A DNA stretch of 64,000 bases from Clostridiales bacterium. GTDB lineage: Bacteria; Bacillota; Clostridia; Saccharofermentanales; Saccharofermentanaceae. Where the stretch lies: NCBI GenBank assembly GCA_017428155.1, contig JAFRRJ010000040.1, positions 124,001-188,000 of the forward strand. The letters run 5' to 3'. Positions 53,607 through 62,429 of this stretch are shown in pieces (position 1 is the stretch's first letter; every line of letters starts with the position of its first letter). The position numbers were made by a program, and so were the translations under genes. The notes beneath the pieces were generated by a model. It ran no database searches. It was not told the origin of the DNA and saw only the letters and a list, made by a program, of their open reading frames with translations.

Positions 53607-54632
53607 TTATGCGAGGACTCTGTCGACAGGTGCGTAGCCGGATGTCTTCCTGAACTTGACGTTGCTCTCGAAGCTCTCAAGGCAGTCAGAAGGATCAATA
53701 CGCTCGAAGTTTAATGTTGCAAGCGCATCTCTCTTGATCTTTGCCGAGCATACCGTAACTTCCTCATCGTTGCCTGTTGCGGGATTCAATACCTTGTCAA
53801 CTGCGTGAATGATGACTGTCTGAACAGGAAGCAGCGCGAATGTGTCTCTTGCGACTCTGAGCATCGTGCTCGATACATAGTCCTGAACGAGTTCATAGTA
53901 CGCCGTCTTGCTGAAATCCTTCATGACTATCTCGCCGTTTGCCTTCATATCAGGATACTGTGTCGGAATGATGTCGTCAGACTTCACCTGGAATTCGATC
54001 TCAAGCATCTTGGGATCGTCAGTACCAACCTCAAATCCGCTGCCGTATTCAAGAAGATCGTCAAAAGGACCTGCCTCTGCAATAACCTTGAAATAAGAAT
54101 CGATATCACCTTCAAGAACGCTCTGCGCAAAAGGCTGAAGCTCCTTATACTGACCGACTGCACCTTTGGCAACTGCCTCCCAGTCGATATAGCCGTCAGA
54201 CTGCTTATGAACAGACTTCAAAGCTTCGATGCCTGCTGCGAATTCCTCGACCTGTGCCTTTGATTTAGCAATGAGTTCTTCATTTACTGCAGGTGCAGCA
54301 GGAGCAGCCTTTGCCGCCTTAGCAGAAGCAGCCTTGCCGGATGCAGCCTTACCGGATGCGGCCTTGGACTCGGCAGCACCTTTGCCTGCTGCCTTCTTGC
54401 CCTTTGCGTCATCCTTTTTGCCTGTCAGGGCACCGACGACGTTCTTAACATTAGTATTTTTGGTGTAATAGATTCCTGTTCCCGGAATGCCGACAGTGGT
54501 CCTTGCCTGACCCTTCAGATTGACTGACTGTCTGAATCCGCTCTTTCCGAACGATACACTCGGTCCGGATTTGCTTAAGTTGAGCTTCAAGCCCTTGCCC
54601 AAAGAGATAGATTTGCGGAAATTAAGTCCCAT
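53607..54632 (-). CDS. DUF4236-domain protein with Ala/Lys linker
   Basis: A 341-residue protein. Residues 1-60 match the DUF4236 pattern: MGLNFRKSISLGKGLKLNLS, KSGPSVSFGKSG and TTVGIPGTGIYYTK. A low-complexity Ala/Lys/Ser/Gly linker spans about 73-117 (repeats of AASGK). The C-terminal 220 residues form an unrecognised mixed alpha/beta domain (YIDWEAVAKGAVGQYKEL to FESNVKFRKTSGYAPVDRVLA). No signal peptide or membrane segment is present. The function of DUF4236 is not known to me. It lies between the c-di-GMP gene and a solute-binding lipoprotein gene, with its own ribosome binding site (GGAGGCAAGGC). Confidence 0.75.
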   Translation of the reverse strand: MGLNFRKSISLGKGLKLNLSKSGPSVSFGKSGFRQSVNLKGQARTTVGIPGTGIYYTKNTNVKNVVGALTGKKDDAKGKKAAGKGAAESKAASGKAASGKAASAKAAKAAPAAPAVNEELIAKSKAQVEEFAAGIEALKSVHKQSDGYIDWEAVAKGAVGQYKELQPFAQSVLEGDIDSYFKVIAEAGPFDDLLEYGSGFEVGTDDPKMLEIEFQVKSDDIIPTQYPDMKANGEIVMKDFSKTAYYELVQDYVSSTMLRVARDTFALLPVQTVIIHAVDKVLNPATGNDEEVTVCSAKIKRDALATLNFERIDPSDCLESFESNVKFRKTSGYAPVDRVLA

Positions 54633-54710
54633 ATGCCTTGCCTCCGGTGGAAAAATATTAAAGTTATTTTACCACAAGAAAGACATGATTACTTTAAAAG
54701 AAAAGGAATC

Positions 54711-57038
54711 TTACCCCTGCTCATTCCTGTAAAGTTTTATTCTGTTATCCATTATGCTTACAACATCAGCCAAACTCTTCTGACCGGAATAATAAGCCTG
54801 GATCTCCTCCTTGGAAATAATAAGAACCTGCCCGTCGACGCGGTATATTCCGGTTGATTTATTTAACAGATCAATATAAGCGTCTATAGCCGAATCATCT
54901 ATTCCTTCTATAAGGACCGGCTCACCTGTTTGAACCAATTCCGCCAACTTCTTTTCATCCATGCTCTTATATTCAGCTACTATTTTATTGAAATCAGCCA
55001 CGGCTTCTTTGCCCAATTCAGTAAGCACTTCAAGATTTATAGACGAAAAATAAGATTCTACACTTTGGATCTCCGGCGAGGCGAGCAGCTTAACAAACTC
55101 CCACGCACCTTCCTTGTTTTTTGACTGTGAACATATTGCCGCAGAAGATTTAACGTCGATCATTACTCCGTGATCACCATCCATAGAGGGATATCCATAC
55201 AGGTCAAGATTCTGAGAATAAACGGACGTGATATAGTGGCTTATACAGTCGACCTGTGGATTCTCGATCTTAAAATCCGGCCATATAAAATTATCATCAT
55301 CCCAGTCAGCCAGACATCTTTTTGGAACATATTCTTTGCAATACTCAGCAAGAGCTTCAAATTCCGGACAATTCAGATTCCATTCCCCGTCAGAATAGAA
55401 ACTGCCCGACATGGAAGTAAACAAAAGCGAATAATAGCTGCTTCTATCCATTACATATGCCAGTTTGTCTGCTCCGTTATTTGCCTCGGATACGACATCA
55501 ATATATTCGTCAAATGAATATCCGACAGAATTTGAAGGCGCATATTTGCTTGGGGCCGACAGTCCCAGTGTTCCGTATTTAAGCGGCATTTGATAAAGTT
55601 TTCCATCCGTATTGGCCAGTTCAATTATTGAATTTAAATATTCATCACGATTAAACTGATCATCTGATTTGATAAAATCATTCAAATCACAAAGATACTT
55701 GCTGTCATTAAGTTCCTGGATATCAAATGCGTTAACTATAACATCCGGTCCGCTGCCGTCGAGAATATCCCGCATCAGTGCAGTTGCCTCTTCCTGACGA
55801 GCTTTTTCCATGGTATCTGCGTCTTCAAAATAATTCAGTTTGTAATCATATAATCTGGCAGAAGCAAAGTATTTATCACTTGTTGTATTGAAGGTGTAAA
55901 TTGCCTCTCCTACCGTCTGCGAAAATACATAATCGCCAAACAAACCAACCGTCAGTTTTATCTTTCCGGCATTGGGATTGTTCGCGGCTTTCGAAAGTTT
56001 ATATGCTATTATGCCTTCCTTGGAATTCATGTCATGAGTATTTACCATTAACAGATCATCTCCCGAGACACTTAACACGGACATCTTGGTCAACTCATTA
56101 AGCTTAGAGTTAAAACATTCTGAAGGAATGAGCATATCAAATACTTTAGTCTCACTGTTATATTTGGAGATTCCGGAATTATTAATAGAATAATACACAC
56201 CATCATCAGCCATTCCCGTACTATATGAATTGCTGATATCATAATTAAAGACTTCATACGTAACCGTATCTGCGCCCAGTTCCACCTCTTTCCTGCTGTC
56301 CTGTCCATTTGAACAACTGAACCTGACGGTGCCGTTCTGATCGCTGTATGCATCCCACATTAAGCAGTCTTCGCCGAAAAGATTTGAGAACGTATCTGTT
56401 CTGAAATTTCCGTCTTTATCGAAAAGCAGAACCGAACCATAGTCGCCCACCATCATAAAGACATCTTCTTTTACAAGTATGATCTTGTCTGAATATACAG
56501 ACCGGATCTCACGCATGCATTCAGATGTGTATTCTATGTTTTCGATGACACTCCCGCGCTCAATATCAATTATCGAGACCACATCTTTGGAAGTCCCGGT
56601 GTCCGATTCAGACAGAATATACAGCTTGTTCCCAAGAAAAGCTGTTGATACAATGCGCACATAAGGATCCACACTATCCCTTAATAACTTCTGAACACTA
56701 AACGATTTAATCTGTTTTCCTGAGTTGTCAAATACACACAAGTCTGCTCCATAACATAACGAATAATCGAAATCTTCTGCAAGCCTCTCCTCTTCAGTAG
56801 GGGAAATATCATAGCAGCAAAAAACTCTTATCTGTTCACTGTCGTAATCAATGCTTTCTTCAAACACGTTAACATCTTTGTTATCAGGAAAAAGATCCAT
56901 CGTTATTCTCTCCGAATCATACCAGAGAGAATCTGAAGATATCGTATCTCCTTTAGGAGTCCCCTTATCGCATGAACAAACATAAGAACAACTGATAGCA
57001 GCCAAAAATATTATGCTGATTATCCGCGTGTGTTTCAT
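54711..57038 (-). CDS. Extracellular solute-binding lipoprotein with large N-terminal domain
   Basis: A 775-residue lipoprotein. The signal peptide ends at a Cys in YVCSCDKG. Residues about 45-370 form an N-terminal domain of beta-strand repeats with propeller-like blades (ILSESDTGTSKDVVSIIDIE, LLFDKDGNFRTDTFSN). Residues about 375-775 resemble family 1 solute-binding proteins (GPDVIVNAFDIQELNDSKYL, LYQMPLKYGTLGLSAPSKYA, ICSQSKNKEGAWEFVKLLAS). No ABC permease or ATPase is nearby, so it may sense or bind without transport. The frame opens at 57059, but ATG 57038 has a GAGGAG site and gives a proper signal peptide. It follows the lipoprotein at 57075 after 36 bases. Confidence 0.8.
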   Translation of the reverse strand: MKHTRIISIIFLAAISCSYVCSCDKGTPKGDTISSDSLWYDSERITMDLFPDNKDVNVFEESIDYDSEQIRVFCCYDISPTEEERLAEDFDYSLCYGADLCVFDNSGKQIKSFSVQKLLRDSVDPYVRIVSTAFLGNKLYILSESDTGTSKDVVSIIDIERGSVIENIEYTSECMREIRSVYSDKIILVKEDVFMMVGDYGSVLLFDKDGNFRTDTFSNLFGEDCLMWDAYSDQNGTVRFSCSNGQDSRKEVELGADTVTYEVFNYDISNSYSTGMADDGVYYSINNSGISKYNSETKVFDMLIPSECFNSKLNELTKMSVLSVSGDDLLMVNTHDMNSKEGIIAYKLSKAANNPNAGKIKLTVGLFGDYVFSQTVGEAIYTFNTTSDKYFASARLYDYKLNYFEDADTMEKARQEEATALMRDILDGSGPDVIVNAFDIQELNDSKYLCDLNDFIKSDDQFNRDEYLNSIIELANTDGKLYQMPLKYGTLGLSAPSKYAPSNSVGYSFDEYIDVVSEANNGADKLAYVMDRSSYYSLLFTSMSGSFYSDGEWNLNCPEFEALAEYCKEYVPKRCLADWDDDNFIWPDFKIENPQVDCISHYITSVYSQNLDLYGYPSMDGDHGVMIDVKSSAAICSQSKNKEGAWEFVKLLASPEIQSVESYFSSINLEVLTELGKEAVADFNKIVAEYKSMDEKKLAELVQTGEPVLIEGIDDSAIDAYIDLLNKSTGIYRVDGQVLIISKEEIQAYYSGQKSLADVVSIMDNRIKLYRNEQG

Positions 57039-57074
57039 TCCAATAACTCCTCTATTCATTAACGTGATAAACGT

Positions 57075-58238
57075 TTATTTCGTTTCATATTCACCGGTTA
57101 TGGCATTCATATGCAGTACAAACTCTTTGGTCTTTCCGTTATCATTCTCGATTACATAAAATGCCCAGTGCGGCTCAATAGCCTGATCTGCAAACTTCTC
57201 GGAAAACCCGTGCATAACATATAATTTCGCCTTTGTGATCTGATAGCTGACCGATTCTCCGCCCCTGCCGGATAAATACTCAGCGGCACATTCGGCCATC
57301 TCATCAAAGGTGAGCAGCTTCTCTGTGGACTCATCCAATTTGTATTGGCATATCTGCATTCTGGGCCTAATCACCTGGATTCCATCCTCGTTATATATAA
57401 TAATTAGACCGGCATTGCTTGATGAATGGAACCAATCTGGCCAGTACCAGCTTTCCTGAAATGCAACTGACAATCCCTGGCAATTTTGGCTCACCAGAAA
57501 CATATACGCGTCATCATGTTCATTCCATCCGCCTTCTTTATATTTGCTTCTGTCTATATTGCCATCGTGATCTGTAATATATTCTTCACTGGCCAATGTC
57601 TCGTGATCCAGATAGTAAACTTCGACATTAACATCGGTCGTAATATCCAAACCATATTTCGCAAACAGGTCTGAAATTTTGGCATAACATTCCTCAGGCG
57701 TTCCAAAATCAAAAGTGTGCGGTGTCTGAAATGCAGTGAGATTATAGTTCTCAGATTCATAATCCAGCCAAACCGAATCCGAATATGGAATCGCATAATA
57801 TATAAAATCTATAGTTCCAATTGGATCTACAGCATATTTATACCGGCCAGACTCTTCTTCAACATATATTTCCCCTGTTGCTTCAAATACGGTGTACTCC
57901 TCCCCTTTCATCAACTCTTCAGCTAATCCCAAATAATCCGCATCAGTATTACAAGCTGTTCCGGGGTGGAATACCACGTCCCGCGGGGAATCAATATTAT
58001 CTATGCTGAATTGACAATTCCCAATCTGTGAATTGAAAGATTCAGGGAATGAGTTAACTATTTCATCCTGGTGAACAGAAGTTGATTCAGTCTGTGTATC
58101 AACAGAAGAAACTTCAGTAGTTTGATCCGGTATTCCGGTTTCCACCGGTAAGACCGGGGTCTCTTTTTGGCATGATATCAGCATTGCTGACATCAGCAAA
58201 GATAAAATCACTACCACTATTTTTTTGTTATTCCGCAT
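57075..58238 (-). CDS. Hypothetical lipoprotein, 387 residues
   Basis: A secreted lipoprotein starting MRNNKKIVVVILSLLMSAML, with lipobox Cys at residue 23 (MLISC). A Ser/Thr/Glu-rich linker runs to about residue 60. The mature part has alternating strands and aromatic residues (FYVIENDNGKTKEFVLHMNA near the end). The C-terminal pattern, YQITKAKLYVMHGF followed by HWAFYVIENDNG, is reminiscent of YycH or PepSY-type domains, but I cannot assign a family. Ribosome binding site TAGGGG. It is probably co-transcribed with the solute-binding lipoprotein downstream. AT-rich compared with the core genes. Confidence 0.7.
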   Translation of the reverse strand: MRNNKKIVVVILSLLMSAMLISCQKETPVLPVETGIPDQTTEVSSVDTQTESTSVHQDEIVNSFPESFNSQIGNCQFSIDNIDSPRDVVFHPGTACNTDADYLGLAEELMKGEEYTVFEATGEIYVEEESGRYKYAVDPIGTIDFIYYAIPYSDSVWLDYESENYNLTAFQTPHTFDFGTPEECYAKISDLFAKYGLDITTDVNVEVYYLDHETLASEEYITDHDGNIDRSKYKEGGWNEHDDAYMFLVSQNCQGLSVAFQESWYWPDWFHSSSNAGLIIIYNEDGIQVIRPRMQICQYKLDESTEKLLTFDEMAECAAEYLSGRGGESVSYQITKAKLYVMHGFSEKFADQAIEPHWAFYVIENDNGKTKEFVLHMNAITGEYETK

Positions 58239-58451
58239 AAGTTATCCCCTAAGCATTCTCCGGTGCCTTACCGGTTTTCTTTTGTCTGCTTCTCACTAAT
58301 GTTTTAATTCTTAACCATTCTGCAAACATTAAGTGCTGCATAATATTCGTATGCATAAACTGTCGAAAAACACGTATAATTATCCACTATAGTGATCGCG
58401 TTTGATAATATAAAAATACGGTAATAAAAAGGCAATAAAAATAACAAAACT

Positions 58452-58487
58452 CAGGGATAAAGTAAAAAATCCAGGGACAAAGTAAAA
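58452..58487. repeat. Imperfect direct repeats in a gene-free interval
   Basis: CAGGGATAAAGTAAAA (58452-58467) and CAGGGACAAAGTAAAA (58472-58487) differ at one base and have a 20-base period. From memory, such repeated boxes resemble transposase-binding sites at ends of IS21-type elements, but no transposase gene is present. Nearby is ACCGGTTGAACCGGT (58495-58509). The interval 58239-58624 otherwise holds only the terminator at 58540. Confidence 0.5.
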
Positions 58488-58539
58488 TTCCAGACCGGTT
58501 GAACCGGTGCCTCTATAATCCGAAAAACATATGAATAAA

Positions 58540-58573
58540 AACCCCGGAAGTCTTTTGTCTAACTTCCGGGGTT
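58540..58573 (-). terminator. suf operon terminator
   Basis: AACCCCGGAAGT (58540-58551) and ACTTCCGGGGTT (58562-58573) form a perfect 12-pair stem with a ten-base loop. On the minus strand it continues into TTTTTATT. It lies 51 bases after the stop at 58625. Confidence 0.92.
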
Positions 58574-58624
58574 CACATAACTTTATAGCATCAGGGGTTA
58601 CTAATCATTCCCCTCAATATGTCC

Positions 58625-59542
58625 TTACCTTAAGAATCCTTCGATGATCTTCTGCTCAGCTTCCTGCTCGCTAAGGCCCAGCGTCATGAGCTTTATGATC
58701 TGCTCGCCGGCGATCTTGCCGATAGCTGCCTCGTGGATGAGTGATGCGTCGACATTGGTTGCCTTGAGCTTAGGTGTTGCAACGATAACGCCCTTGTCCA
58801 TGATGATGGAATCACACTCGGCGTGTCCGTGGCACTTGGCGTTGCCTGAGATATCGATGACTACGTCCTGCTCTGACTCACCCTTGGCTACGCCGCGGCT
58901 TACGATATCGCAGGAGGAATCCTCTCCGTTGAGTTCAACAACGATCTCGGCCTTTGCGGTCTGGTCGAAGTTGGTGAGGATCTTGTCGTGCATGAGGAGT
59001 GTCGCGCCGGGACCGATGTCAGCCTTGGTGATCCTGTATGTGTCGTTGATGCCCGCGATCTGCGAAGTGTCCATATCCATAGTGGAACCTTCGGAAAGAT
59101 GGACCACAGTCGTGGGATTCATGAACCTCTTGCCTGTGCCGGTTCCCTCGCCGTAATGCTTTTCGATGTATTTGACCTTGGAATTCTTACCGACGTGGAA
59201 TGTGTGGATTCCGTCATGCTGGCTGTCGTGACCGCCGCAGTTGCTTATGCCGCAGCCTGCAACGATGACGACATTGCAGTCTTCACCGATGAAGAAATCG
59301 TTATATACGCACTCTTTATGACCGGACTTGCTGATGATGACAGGGATATGGCATGACTCGTTTTTGGTCCCGTCCTTGAAATATACGTTGATGCCGTCAC
59401 CGGATTCCCTGGACTCGATCTGGATATTTGCAGTAGAGCACCTGCCCTCACTCTTACCGTTGGATCTGATGTTGAAAGCACCGACGGGAAGGCTGTCTAA
59501 TTCAGCTACTTCTTTGAGCATTCTCTTCTCAAGATCATCCAT
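58625..59542 (-). CDS. SufB/SufD-family Fe-S assembly scaffold (minimal type)
   Basis: A 305-residue SufBD-fold protein, much shorter than full SufB (about 470 residues), as in two-gene minimal Suf systems of anaerobes. The beta-helix core is visible (VIVAGCGISNCGGHDSQHDG, SKVKYIEKHYGEGTG, VVHLSEGSTMDMDTSQIAG, AKCHGHAECDSIIMDKG) and ends with the C-terminal helices LIHEAAIGKIAGEQIIKLMT and GLSEQEAEQKIIEGFL. Several Cys and His residues could hold the nascent cluster. The frame extends 21 codons upstream, but ATG 59542 has an AAGGTG site and overlaps sufC by eight bases. No SufS, SufU or SufE is adjacent. Confidence 0.88.
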   Translation of the reverse strand: MDDLEKRMLKEVAELDSLPVGAFNIRSNGKSEGRCSTANIQIESRESGDGINVYFKDGTKNESCHIPVIISKSGHKECVYNDFFIGEDCNVVIVAGCGISNCGGHDSQHDGIHTFHVGKNSKVKYIEKHYGEGTGTGKRFMNPTTVVHLSEGSTMDMDTSQIAGINDTYRITKADIGPGATLLMHDKILTNFDQTAKAEIVVELNGEDSSCDIVSRGVAKGESEQDVVIDISGNAKCHGHAECDSIIMDKGVIVATPKLKATNVDASLIHEAAIGKIAGEQIIKLMTLGLSEQEAEQKIIEGFLR

Positions 59543-60263
59543 TGCAGACACCTTCTTTCTGAGAGTATGCACAGCCGCAGCCGTAACGTCCCATGTTGAG
59601 TTCACTCATGATCTTCTTCGACTCATCGTATCTGTCGACCACGCCGTCCTTCAAGTAGATGATCTTGTCAGCAATCTCAAGGATCCTCTCCTGGTGAGAG
59701 ATGATCATGATATTTCCGTTTGTTACTCTTCTTAAGTTCTCGAAAACCTTGATAAGGCTCTGGAAGCTCCAGAGGTCGATTCCTGCCTCGGGTTCATCGA
59801 AAAGACTGAGCTTTCCGCCTCTTGCGGCAGCCATTGCGATCTCGATCCTCTTCATCTCACCGCCCGAAAGCGTGTCGTTGATCTCTCTGTTAAGGTAATC
59901 CTTTGCACAAAGACCGACCGCTGACAGATACTTGCAGTCCTTTGTGACATCAACACCCTCGCCTGCAGCAATTGTAAGAAGGTCCTTGACCTTAAGGCCT
60001 TTGAATCTTACGGGCTGCTGGAAAGCAAAGCTTATGCCCAGGTTGGCACGCTCATTTACTGCAAGACCTGTAATGTCCTGACCGTCGAAGATGATCTTTC
60101 CCGACGTGGGCGTGATAATGCCCATGATGATCTTGAGCAATGTGGACTTGCCGCTTCCGTTAGGCCCGGTTATGGCGACAAACTTGTCGTCGATCTTAAG
60201 ATTTATATCCTTAAGAATGTCCTTGTCATCAGCGTGAAAACTGATATTCTGCAGTTCCAGCAT
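59535..60263 (-). CDS. sufC: SufC-type Fe-S assembly ATPase
   Basis: A 242-residue ABC ATPase that drives conformational change in the SufB-type scaffold. Walker A is TGPNGSGKSTLLK, the signature is DTLSGGEMKRIEIAMA, and Walker B is LSLFDEPEAGID, all typical of SufC. Uncommonly, the C-terminus carries three cysteines in YGCGCAYSQKEGVCNG, a possible metal or cluster ligand set not found in classical SufC. Ribosome binding site GAGGAG. It precedes the scaffold gene with an eight-base overlap, giving a sufC-sufB order. Confidence 0.92.
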   Translation of the reverse strand: MLELQNISFHADDKDILKDINLKIDDKFVAITGPNGSGKSTLLKIIMGIITPTSGKIIFDGQDITGLAVNERANLGISFAFQQPVRFKGLKVKDLLTIAAGEGVDVTKDCKYLSAVGLCAKDYLNREINDTLSGGEMKRIEIAMAAARGGKLSLFDEPEAGIDLWSFQSLIKVFENLRRVTNGNIMIISHQERILEIADKIIYLKDGVVDRYDESKKIMSELNMGRYGCGCAYSQKEGVCNG

Positions 60264-60333
60264 AAGAGCTTCTCCTCTCTCTCTTATAAAACCAACTTAC
60301 TTTAAATGGTTTGCAGTCAATTATCAATAGGAA

Positions 60334-60353
60334 TTTTCGACATATGACGAAAA
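60334..60353. promoter_or_regulatory. Near-perfect palindrome between sufC and glmS
   Basis: TTTTCG and CGAAAA flank an ACATATGA centre, giving a 20-base palindrome with mismatches only at two positions. It lies 70 bases upstream of the sufC start and 117 upstream of glmS. A regulator of Fe-S assembly is a reasonable guess. The sufC promoter may be TTGATA-N17-TAAAGT nearby. No glmS ribozyme motif is visible in this gap. Confidence 0.4.
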
Positions 60354-60470
60354 ATATCGGTAATCGTTAATTATACCTATTGTGAATGATTACTATACCC
60401 AGAGAGTTTTTATACTGGTTTATCCAGATATGTTAAAATACGTCAATTAAACTAAGGAGATATTCTTAAT

Positions 60471-62321
60471 ATGTGTGGAATCGTTGGTTACACAGGAAAA
60501 AAGAAGGCAGCTCCTATCCTCTTGGACGGTCTTGCAAAGCTCGAATACAGAGGTTATGACTCAGCCGGACTCTCTGTAAGAGACGGCGACAAGAACCCCG
60601 TAGTCGTAAAAGCAAAGGGCAGACTTAAAGTCCTTGCCGAGAAAACAGACGGCGGCACAGCCCTTAAAGGCACCTGCGGCATCGGCCACACCAGATGGGC
60701 AACCCACGGCGAACCGACCGAAAACAACGCTCACCCCCACATCGTTGACGACTATAACGTTGTAGGCGTACATAACGGCATCATCGAGAACTATCAGGAA
60801 TTAAGGGACAAGATGATCCGTAAGGGTTACAAGTTCTATTCCGAGACAGATACCGAAGTCGCGATCAAGACTATCGACTATTACTACAAAAAGTACACCC
60901 ACGATCCGATCGAGGCACTTGCAAAGACAATGGTCCGTGTAAGAGGCTCTTACGCCCTGGCAGTAATGTTCAAGGATCACCCGGGAAAGATCTTTGTTGC
61001 ACGCAAGGATTCCCCGATGATAATCGGCTACGATAATGACTCAGCCTATGTCGCTTCCGATGTTCCCGCGATCCTCAAGTACACAAGGACCGTTTACTAC
61101 ATTGACGACCTTGAGATGGCTTGCCTTGAAGCAGGCAATGTCACTTTCTATAACCTTGACGGCGATACGATCGAGAAGACTCCCACGGAGATCGACTGGG
61201 ATGCGGAATCAGCTGAAAAAGGCGGCTTCGAGCACTTCATGATGAAAGAGATCCACGAGCAGCCCAAGGCAGTATCGGACACTTTGAATTCCTACATCGT
61301 TCCTGACGGCGACACATTCAGGATCGATCTTTCCGCTACAAACCTTACTGATGAGGACATCAAGAAGTTCAGCCAGATCTATATCGTCGCATGCGGCTCA
61401 GCTTATCACGTCGGCATCTGCTCGCAGTACATCATTGAGACTCTTGCACAGATCCCCGTAAGATGTGAGCTCTCATCCGAGTTCAGATACAGAACGATGC
61501 CGATTGATCCCAACTCGCTTTGCATAATCATAAGCCAGTCCGGCGAGACGGCAGATTCACTTGCAGCCTTAAGAGAGGCCAAGGCAAAGGGCATCAAGAC
61601 ACTTGCGATCGTAAATGTCATCGGCTCGACGATCTCACGTGAAGCAGACTACGTTCTTTATACTTTCGCAGGTCCTGAGATCTCCGTCGCAACGACAAAG
61701 GCATACTCTGCCCAGCTTGCTGCCTGCTACACACTCGCCATCAAGTTAGGCCTTGCAAAGGGCACGGTCAGTGAAGAGTATTCAAAAGAACTTATCAACG
61801 AACTGATGTCGATCCCAGGCAAGATCAATAAGGTCCTTGAAGACAAGGAGCGCCTCCAGTGGTTTGCTGCAAAGCTCGCCGCACAAAAGGACATTTTCTT
61901 CATCGGCCGCGGCATCGATTACGCCATCTGCCTTGAGGGAAGCCTCAAGATGAAGGAGATCTCTTACATCCACAGCGAAGCCTATGCGGCAGGCGAACTG
62001 AAGCACGGCACGATAAGCCTCATCGAGGACGGCACCTTCGTTATCGGCGTTCTCACGCAAAGCGGTCTTTATGAGAAGACACTGTCCAACCTGGTCGAGA
62101 CCAAGACAAGAGGCGCTTATCTCATGGCTCTAACGTCTTTCGGCAATTACGCGATCGAGGATTCGGCTGACTTCGTGGTCTATGTTCCGAAGATCAATGA
62201 GCTTTTCGCTGCATCTCTTGCCGTCGTTCCGCTCCAGCTTCTGGGCTACTACGTATCCTGCGCGAGAGGTCTTGATGTCGATAAGCCCCGTAATCTCGCG
62301 AAAAGCGTTACGGTGGAGTAA
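60471..62321 (+). CDS. glmS: Glucosamine-fructose-6-phosphate aminotransferase (isomerising)
   Basis: A 616-residue enzyme making glucosamine-6-phosphate from fructose-6-phosphate and glutamine, the entry to peptidoglycan amino sugars. The N-terminal Cys2 (MCGIVGYTGKK) is the glutaminase nucleophile, followed by LEYRGYDSAGL and GIGHTRWATHGEPTENNAHPH. Two SIS domains follow (YIVACGSAYHVGICSQY; FIGRGIDYAICLEGSLKMKE), with the C-terminal DKPRNLAKSVTVE. AAGGAG site before ATG 60471. No glmM or glmU is adjacent. Length and motifs are fully normal. Confidence 0.97.
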   Translation: MCGIVGYTGKKKAAPILLDGLAKLEYRGYDSAGLSVRDGDKNPVVVKAKGRLKVLAEKTDGGTALKGTCGIGHTRWATHGEPTENNAHPHIVDDYNVVGVHNGIIENYQELRDKMIRKGYKFYSETDTEVAIKTIDYYYKKYTHDPIEALAKTMVRVRGSYALAVMFKDHPGKIFVARKDSPMIIGYDNDSAYVASDVPAILKYTRTVYYIDDLEMACLEAGNVTFYNLDGDTIEKTPTEIDWDAESAEKGGFEHFMMKEIHEQPKAVSDTLNSYIVPDGDTFRIDLSATNLTDEDIKKFSQIYIVACGSAYHVGICSQYIIETLAQIPVRCELSSEFRYRTMPIDPNSLCIIISQSGETADSLAALREAKAKGIKTLAIVNVIGSTISREADYVLYTFAGPEISVATTKAYSAQLAACYTLAIKLGLAKGTVSEEYSKELINELMSIPGKINKVLEDKERLQWFAAKLAAQKDIFFIGRGIDYAICLEGSLKMKEISYIHSEAYAAGELKHGTISLIEDGTFVIGVLTQSGLYEKTLSNLVETKTRGAYLMALTSFGNYAIEDSADFVVYVPKINELFAASLAVVPLQLLGYYVSCARGLDVDKPRNLAKSVTVE

Positions 62322-62355
62322 TCCTTTCCCGTAAGACAATTTGGAAAACCATAAG

Positions 62356-62388
62356 CAACCCCGGTAAACTGTCCCATTATCGGGGTTG
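62356..62388 (+). terminator. glmS terminator
   Basis: CAACCCCG (62356-62363) and CGGGGTTG (62381-62388) pair perfectly across a 17-base loop, 34 bases after the glmS stop. TCAAGTCTTTATT follows, a modest U-tract. Confidence 0.75.
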
Positions 62389-62394
62389 TCAAGT

Positions 62395-62423
62395 CTTTAT
62401 TACAAATAGCAGCGCGTTATAAT
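62395..62423 (+). promoter_or_regulatory. TATAAT box immediately upstream of the Sel1-repeat gene
   Basis: A perfect TATAAT at 62418-62423 ends six bases before the ATG at 62430. A poor -35 (CTTTAT, 62395-62400) is 17 bases further up. Initiation about seven bases after the -10 would fall on the A of the ATG, and no ribosome binding site is present, so a leaderless message is possible. Alternatively translation starts at ATG 62475, which has AGGAC upstream. Confidence 0.5.
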
Positions 62424-62429
62424 ATAACC

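Noticed and set aside
60264..60470. glmS ribozyme upstream of glmS
   Set aside because: The gap is only about 200 bases and lacks the conserved ribozyme core; no cleavage-site motif is visible.
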